NCBI GenBank assembly: GCA_030523505.1
Contig: JAUNIK010000028.1
Location: forward strand, 4,051 to 13,616
Direction: 5' to 3'
DNA from: Prevotellaceae bacterium
GTDB taxonomy: Bacteria > Bacteroidota > Bacteroidia > Bacteroidales > Bacteroidaceae
DNA: 9,566 bases
Part shown: positions 6,348 to 9,566 of the stretch, piece by piece
Layout: every line of letters starts with the position of its first letter
How positions within the stretch are numbered: position 1 is the first letter of the stretch
Made by a program: the position numbers and the translations under genes
Notes under the pieces: generated by a model
The model's input: the letters and a program-made list of their open reading frames with translations, nothing else
Database searches by the model: none
What the model was told of the DNA's origin: nothing

Positions 6348-9215
6348 ATGCGTAGATTATTAACAATGTTGATGATGTTCCTGTTTGTAGGAACATTGAT
6401 GGCTGTGCCTGCAAAGCGTACACAGTTTGTACACACCCAGAGTGACGGAACAAAACTGACACTGATGCTGGTTGGCGATGAGCATTTGAGTTACTATCTG
6501 AATGTTGATACCAACGAAAAGATGGTAATGGCGGAAAATGGCGATTTCGTGAAACTTGCTGATACAGAATTCTCTGTCCGTAAGCAGCATGCTGTAGATC
6601 GCCGTCTGAAAGCAGAAAAGCGCCGTGCAGAGCGTCTGGCTCGTAATAGTGGAAGGGCAACACGCAATGGTGGTCCAAACAAAGTGGGCGAGTTCAAGCC
6701 GATGTTTGGCGAAAAGAAGGGGCTTGTAATCCTTGTGAACTTCACCAACAAGGCGATGCTCAGTCAGCACGACCAGAATTGCTTCGATGAAATGTTCAAC
6801 GAGGAGGGTTATTCAAAGAACGGCCATATTGGTTCGGTTCGCGACTACTTCCTTGATCAGTCATATGGTCAGTTGGATATCACTTTCGATGTTCTTGGTC
6901 CTATTGAATTGTCCGGCAACCTTGCATATTATGGAGGCAACAACAGTTATGGCAACGATAAGCGTCCTGGCGAGATGGTCAAGGAGGCTTGTGAGGCTGT
7001 CGATGAGTTGGTTGACTTCAACGACTACGACTGGGACGGCGATGGTGAGGTCGATCAGGTGTTTGTCATCTATGCCGGATATGGCGAGCACGCCAGCAAC
7101 AACTCCGATCTTATCTGGCCTCATGAGTGGGAACTCCTTTATACACTCGGTGAAACACTGAATTTCGACGGCGCAATAGTCAACACATACGCTTGTACCT
7201 GCGAATTGAGCGGTTCTTACGGTTCGTCGCTTAATGGTATCGGTACTGCATGCCACGAGTTCTCGCATTGTCTTGGATATCCAGACCTTTACGACACCGA
7301 CTATTCTGGTGGTCGTGGTATGGATTATTTCGACGTGATGTGCTCGGGCAGTTACAATGGACCAAGTTCTAACGGTGAGGTGCCTTGTGGATATTCCGCT
7401 TATGAGCGTTGGACAGGCGGTTGGTTGGAACCAATTGAGATGGATGCACCAGAGACATATACTGATATGCCAGCCTTGAATGACGAAGGTGCTGCATACA
7501 TTATATATAATAAGGATTTCACCGATGAGTTCATGTTGCTCGAAAACCGTCATTCCGACCGTTGGTTCAAGTACTTTGGCTCTTCTACAGCCGGTCATGG
7601 ACTTTTCATCTCGCACATCGACTATAATGCAAATGTGTGGGCAATGGACCGGCCAAATGACGATCCAAACCATCAGCGTGTTTCGTGGATACCTGCTGAC
7701 AAGAGCTATTCCACATACGGTGGCGGACATCAGAGTGATTTCTTCCCTGGCACAAAGAAGGTGACCCGTATGAACGGTTCGACACACGCTTCGTACGGTG
7801 CCAAGTGGTTCAACAAAGAGAATGGTTCAAAGACTTTCCCTCATGAGCTTACAAATATAAAGGAAACCAATGGACTTATTTCGTTCGATTACGACGGTGG
7901 TAATCCTGATGACGGAAGCCGTTGGTCAGTAGCATTCGATGCTGGAACCGGTGTCTGCGAAGTTGATACATTCACACAGACAGTATGGGCAGAGGGTGTT
8001 ACATTGCCTGAAGCAACCGCAACAGTGGAGAACTGGTCGTTCATGGGTTGGAGTCATGTGGCTGTCGAGGAGACTCATGTAAAGCCTGCGGTATTGGCTG
8101 CCGGCGAAGTATATGTTCCTGCAAACGACACAACACTCTATGCAGTTTATTGTTATGCAGAGGAGAGCTTTGTCGAGGAGAATAAACTCTATGGAAGTAA
8201 CCCTACGCTGAACGAGCGCGCTGCACTTGTGGCACTCAACATCACTGCAATGCCTGAGAAACTCGAATACACAGAGTTGGATGAGTTCGTGAAGGATGGT
8301 CTTGCAGTTTCTGCTGTTTATGAGGATGAGACTGAGCGCGAGGTATTCAACTACTCATATTCGCCAAAGGTTATTGCTGCGGATACAGAGAACATCACTG
8401 TCACATATATCGAGAAGGGAATAACTGCTACCGCTGAGATTCCGGTTGTTGTAAACCTCTTGCCACGCTACACTGTTGTATTCAGTGTAAACGGTGAGGA
8501 GACAGAGAGCGTAACTGAGAAAGATTATCAGGGTGGAGTAGAGGTGCCTGTTATTGAGGATATCGATGATTACAAGTTCGTTGGTTGGTCGTTTACTGCA
8601 AAAGAGGAAGAGGACCTTGACAGACCTTCACTCGTTGATATTACCGACGACAGATACCTTCCAACAGAAGATACTACACTCTATGCGATCTTCAAGCGTG
8701 AGGTTATCAACGAAGATGCTGGCCCTACTGTCTATGAGCTCAACTGCAATACAGAATCGATTCCAACAGAATTCAATCCTGACGGCGTCACAGTAACAAT
8801 AAAGTCGGTTGATTTCAATTTCGTAGATGTTCTGCGTGATGACAGTTGTATGCAAGTAAAGCGCACAACGGGTAAGATTACAGCCGTGATGCCAACACCT
8901 ATTCTCTCGGTTGATATTGTCTACGATGAATACTCTAAGGCAAAAGTCACTGACCTTTCATCTGGCGTGTCATTTAGTTTGAAGGGAAGTCCTTTGAGAA
9001 TATCAAAGATCATAAGTATCTCTGTCGTTTGTGAAACAGCACCGGATATATTCTACACCAGTGTAATTCCTGATGAACCTGAGCCAAGTGGAATGCTTGG
9101 TATAAGCGGTAGCGATGGCGAATGCGAAAACATGTATAACATTGCTGGTCAGCGAGTTGGTAAGAACTATAATGGAATCGTGATTCGCAACGGTAAGAAG
9201 TGTATTAATAGATAA
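6348..9215 (+). CDS. Secreted M6-family zinc metalloprotease (immune inhibitor A-like) with adhesin-type repeats
   Basis: A 955-residue exported protease. An in-frame ATG at 6264 would add 28 residues before the signal peptide and lies upstream of the predicted transcription start, so 6348 is preferred. Order of parts: signal peptide 1-19 (MRRLLTMLMMFLFVGTLMA); propeptide-like region 20-76; Arg/Lys-rich linker 77-112, a plausible activation-cleavage zone; catalytic domain about 120-520 with GLVILVNF (125-132), the acidic D228WDGDGEVD236, zinc motif H303EFSH307 continuing CLGYPDLYD, and a Met-turn DVMCSGSYNG around M331. The C-terminal part has an InlB B-repeat/Flg_new-like module (526-602, ending TLYAVY), a bacterial Ig-like group 3 domain (627-703), a second InlB-like module (707-785, ending TLYAIF), a unique region, and the tail YNIAGQRV (930-937) to R955. 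M6 enzymes cleave extracellular proteins; the substrate here is unknown. The tail may be a sorting signal, perhaps for type IX secretion. A terminator follows at 9305-9338. Confidence 0.92.
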   Translation: MRRLLTMLMMFLFVGTLMAVPAKRTQFVHTQSDGTKLTLMLVGDEHLSYYLNVDTNEKMVMAENGDFVKLADTEFSVRKQHAVDRRLKAEKRRAERLARNSGRATRNGGPNKVGEFKPMFGEKKGLVILVNFTNKAMLSQHDQNCFDEMFNEEGYSKNGHIGSVRDYFLDQSYGQLDITFDVLGPIELSGNLAYYGGNNSYGNDKRPGEMVKEACEAVDELVDFNDYDWDGDGEVDQVFVIYAGYGEHASNNSDLIWPHEWELLYTLGETLNFDGAIVNTYACTCELSGSYGSSLNGIGTACHEFSHCLGYPDLYDTDYSGGRGMDYFDVMCSGSYNGPSSNGEVPCGYSAYERWTGGWLEPIEMDAPETYTDMPALNDEGAAYIIYNKDFTDEFMLLENRHSDRWFKYFGSSTAGHGLFISHIDYNANVWAMDRPNDDPNHQRVSWIPADKSYSTYGGGHQSDFFPGTKKVTRMNGSTHASYGAKWFNKENGSKTFPHELTNIKETNGLISFDYDGGNPDDGSRWSVAFDAGTGVCEVDTFTQTVWAEGVTLPEATATVENWSFMGWSHVAVEETHVKPAVLAAGEVYVPANDTTLYAVYCYAEESFVEENKLYGSNPTLNERAALVALNITAMPEKLEYTELDEFVKDGLAVSAVYEDETEREVFNYSYSPKVIAADTENITVTYIEKGITATAEIPVVVNLLPRYTVVFSVNGEETESVTEKDYQGGVEVPVIEDIDDYKFVGWSFTAKEEEDLDRPSLVDITDDRYLPTEDTTLYAIFKREVINEDAGPTVYELNCNTESIPTEFNPDGVTVTIKSVDFNFVDVLRDDSCMQVKRTTGKITAVMPTPILSVDIVYDEYSKAKVTDLSSGVSFSLKGSPLRISKIISISVVCETAPDIFYTSVIPDEPEPSGMLGISGSDGECENMYNIAGQRVGKNYNGIVIRNGKKCINR

Positions 9216-9217
9216 GG

Positions 9218-9252
9218 AGCCCCCTCCTAACTCCTCCTCATGGGGGAGAGCT
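9218..9252. repeat. C-rich imperfect palindrome after the protease gene
   Basis: AGCCCCCTC (9218-9226) and GGGGGAGAGCT (9242-9252) form imperfect complementary arms around CTAACTCCTCCTCAT. The element begins 3 nt after the protease stop codon. Its composition resembles short C-rich palindromes that I associate with gene ends in Prevotella and relatives. No T-run follows. Protection of the mRNA 3' end or a dispersed repeat are possible readings. Confidence 0.5.
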
Positions 9253-9268
9253 GTAAATACTCTTTCTG

Positions 9269-9300
9269 ATAGTACGACATCGGACAGCGATGAGTACTAT
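9269..9300. other. Stem-loop in the protease 3' untranslated region
   Basis: ATAGTAC (9269-9275) pairs with GTACTAT (9294-9300), and CATCG (9278-9282) with CGATG (9288-9292), around the loop GACAG. Twelve base pairs are interrupted by a small asymmetric bulge (GA against A). It lies directly before the terminator stem. Function unknown. Confidence 0.5.
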
Positions 9301-9304
9301 ATAT

Positions 9305-9338
9305 AATAAGGTGGAGACTATTCTCCACCTTATTTTAT
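9305..9338 (+). terminator. Intrinsic terminator of the M6 protease gene
   Basis: A perfect 12-bp stem, AATAAGGTGGAG (9305-9316) with CTCCACCTTATT (9323-9334), a 6-nt loop, then TTATG; the U-tract overlaps the end of the stem. It is 90 nt after the protease stop and separates that transcript from the opposing tRNA transcript. Confidence 0.85.
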
Positions 9339-9357
9339 GTATCGCGCTCGGTAAAAT

Positions 9358-9409
9358 GCACAAAAAAAACTTCCCGGTATAGGAAGGTTTGCGGTGCGTA
9401 CGGGACTCG
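9358..9409 (-). repeat. Duplicated copy of tRNA-Asp 3' end plus terminator (copy A)
   Basis: These 52 nt match 9480-9531 without gaps at an offset of 122 nt. They differ at only four positions (9369 and 9376-9378), with a perfect 31-nt run from 9379 to 9409. The copy contains the tRNA-Asp acceptor strand and part of the T-arm, plus a terminator hairpin (CTTCC 9370-9374 with GGAAG 9382-9386) and an A-run at 9362-9369 that reads as a U-tract on the minus strand. One mismatch weakens the stem relative to copy B. It could act as a second, back-up terminator. Confidence 0.8.
9392..9409 (-). pseudogene. tRNA-Asp 3'-end remnant
   Basis: These 18 nt are identical to the 3' end of the tRNA-Asp gene at 9514-9531 (discriminator, acceptor 3' strand, 3' T-stem strand and part of the T-loop). 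Beyond 9409 the sequence no longer matches: there is no anticodon arm, no D-arm and no 5' acceptor strand within the next 60 nt, so no functional tRNA can form. The 122-nt offset is about one tRNA plus its trailer. This fits either a decayed tandem tRNA copy or an att-like duplication of a tRNA 3' end. Confidence 0.65.
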
Positions 9410-9479
9410 CGCTCGGCTATGCCGCTTTCGTAGCAACGCGGAGAAAGAACCCTGACCTGGGCACGGGCGAGAGTAATAC
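9410..9479. other. Spacer between the two tRNA-Asp 3' repeats, no gene seen
   Basis: Seventy nt with a small hairpin CGGC-TAT-GCCG (9414-9424) and an overlapping CCGC/GCGG pair (9422-9425, 9438-9441). No start codon context, tRNA fold or protein family is recognisable. It is either what replaced the body of a former tRNA copy or the residue of an insertion. Confidence 0.4.
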
Positions 9480-9531
9480 GCACAAAAAAACCTTCCCAAG
9501 ATAGGAAGGTTTGCGGTGCGTACGGGACTCG
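9480..9531 (-). repeat. tRNA-Asp 3' end plus terminator, intact copy (copy B)
   Basis: The counterpart of 9358-9409, with 48 of 52 positions identical. This copy is continuous with the real tRNA-Asp gene, so it is probably the ancestral one. Confidence 0.8.
9484..9512 (-). terminator. Intrinsic terminator of tRNA-Asp
   Basis: On the minus strand, AAACCTTCC (plus 9504-9512) pairs with GGAAGGTTT (plus 9488-9496) as a 9-bp stem with a 7-nt loop. The A-run 9484-9490 supplies the U-tract. The stem begins 2 nt after the tRNA discriminator base. Confidence 0.87.
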
Positions 9532-9566
9532 AACCCGTGACCTCCTGCGTGACAGGCAGGCATTCT
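9514..9566 (-). tRNA. tRNA-Asp (anticodon GTC), 3' part, cut by the window edge
   Basis: Reading the minus strand, the anticodon arm is CCTGC-CTGTCAC-GCAGG with anticodon GTC (plus 9551-9553). The variable loop AGGTC follows, then the T-arm ACGGG-TTCGAGT-CCCGT (plus 9522-9538), the acceptor 3' strand ACGCACC (plus 9515-9521) and discriminator G at 9514. The next bases are CAA, so the CCA end is not encoded and must be added afterwards. The D-arm and 5' acceptor strand lie beyond the right edge. The sequence closely follows the bacterial tRNA-Asp pattern. Confidence 0.93.

Larger units (their letters stand above)
9342..9416. repeat. 10-nt direct repeats flanking the tRNA-Asp 3' remnant
   Basis: TCGCGCTCGG occurs at 9342-9351 and again at 9407-9416, bracketing the duplicated tRNA end and terminator (9358-9409). 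The second copy overlaps the last three bases of the tRNA-derived sequence. Such a pair could be a target-site duplication, a recombination footprint, or chance. Confidence 0.5.

Noticed and set aside
6861..7787. A 308-codon minus-strand reading frame inside the protease gene
   Set aside because: It is antisense to the conserved catalytic domain, including the HEFSH motif, and its translation resembles no protein; it reflects the codon composition of the real gene.
9410..9468. A second complete tRNA in the copy A region
   Set aside because: Only the 3' 18 nt match. No matching T-stem 5' strand, anticodon arm or acceptor 5' strand is present.
9238..9483. An 81-codon minus-strand reading frame across the tRNA repeat region
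   Set aside because: It runs through the terminator stems and the tRNA-derived sequence, is rich in Arg and Ser as translated structural RNA often is, has no promoter, and resembles no family.
1..9566. CRISPR array, phage or transposon genes
   Set aside because: No regularly spaced repeats, integrase, transposase or phage structural protein is seen; the genes look like ordinary core chromosomal genes.

Overview
The window looks like a chromosomal segment from a member of the Bacteroidota, most likely Prevotellaceae. Three things point there. Five intergenic sites match the Bacteroidota primary-sigma promoter (TTTG, about 20 nt, TAnnTTTG). The protein families (DUF4301, a LolA-like secreted protein, a PurF paralogue beginning MGGFFG) are ones I associate with this group. 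The secreted protease ends in a YNIAGQRV...NGKK tail of the kind common in Prevotella secreted proteins. Species cannot be fixed from the sequence alone. I see no phage, plasmid, transposase or CRISPR genes.

Layout, left to right. Positions 1-579 (minus) hold the N-terminal part of a RelA/SpoT-type (p)ppGpp enzyme whose HD hydrolase motifs are all replaced. A 180-nt divergent promoter region separates it from a 506-residue DUF4301 protein (760-2280, plus). After a GC-rich palindromic spacer come endonuclease III (nth, 2381-3016) and a DUF2461 protein (3088-3807), probably co-transcribed. A bidirectional terminator at 3814-3845 separates this plus-strand block from a convergent PurF-like gene (3847-5328, minus). 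Upstream of that, also on the minus strand and with its own promoter, is a secreted LolA-like protein (5541-6176). A second divergent promoter region (6177-6347) leads to a large secreted M6-family metalloprotease (6348-9215, plus). The right end (9216-9566) holds the protease 3' region with several hairpins and a terminator. It ends with a tRNA-Asp(GTC) gene on the minus strand, cut by the window edge. The 3' end and terminator of this tRNA gene are duplicated 122 nt away.

The genes do not form one pathway. They look like core chromosomal genes: stringent response, base-excision repair, a purine-enzyme paralogue, envelope and secretion functions, and a tRNA. No complete new multi-gene system is evident. 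The points most worth following are: the PurF paralogue, which has lost the catalytic Cys and other glutaminase residues but keeps the PRPP loop and Fe-S cysteines; the RelA-like protein with a fully degenerate HD site; the four-cysteine cluster and nucleotidyltransferase-like motifs in DUF4301; the domain make-up and C-terminal tail of the M6 protease; and the tRNA-Asp 3'-end duplication.
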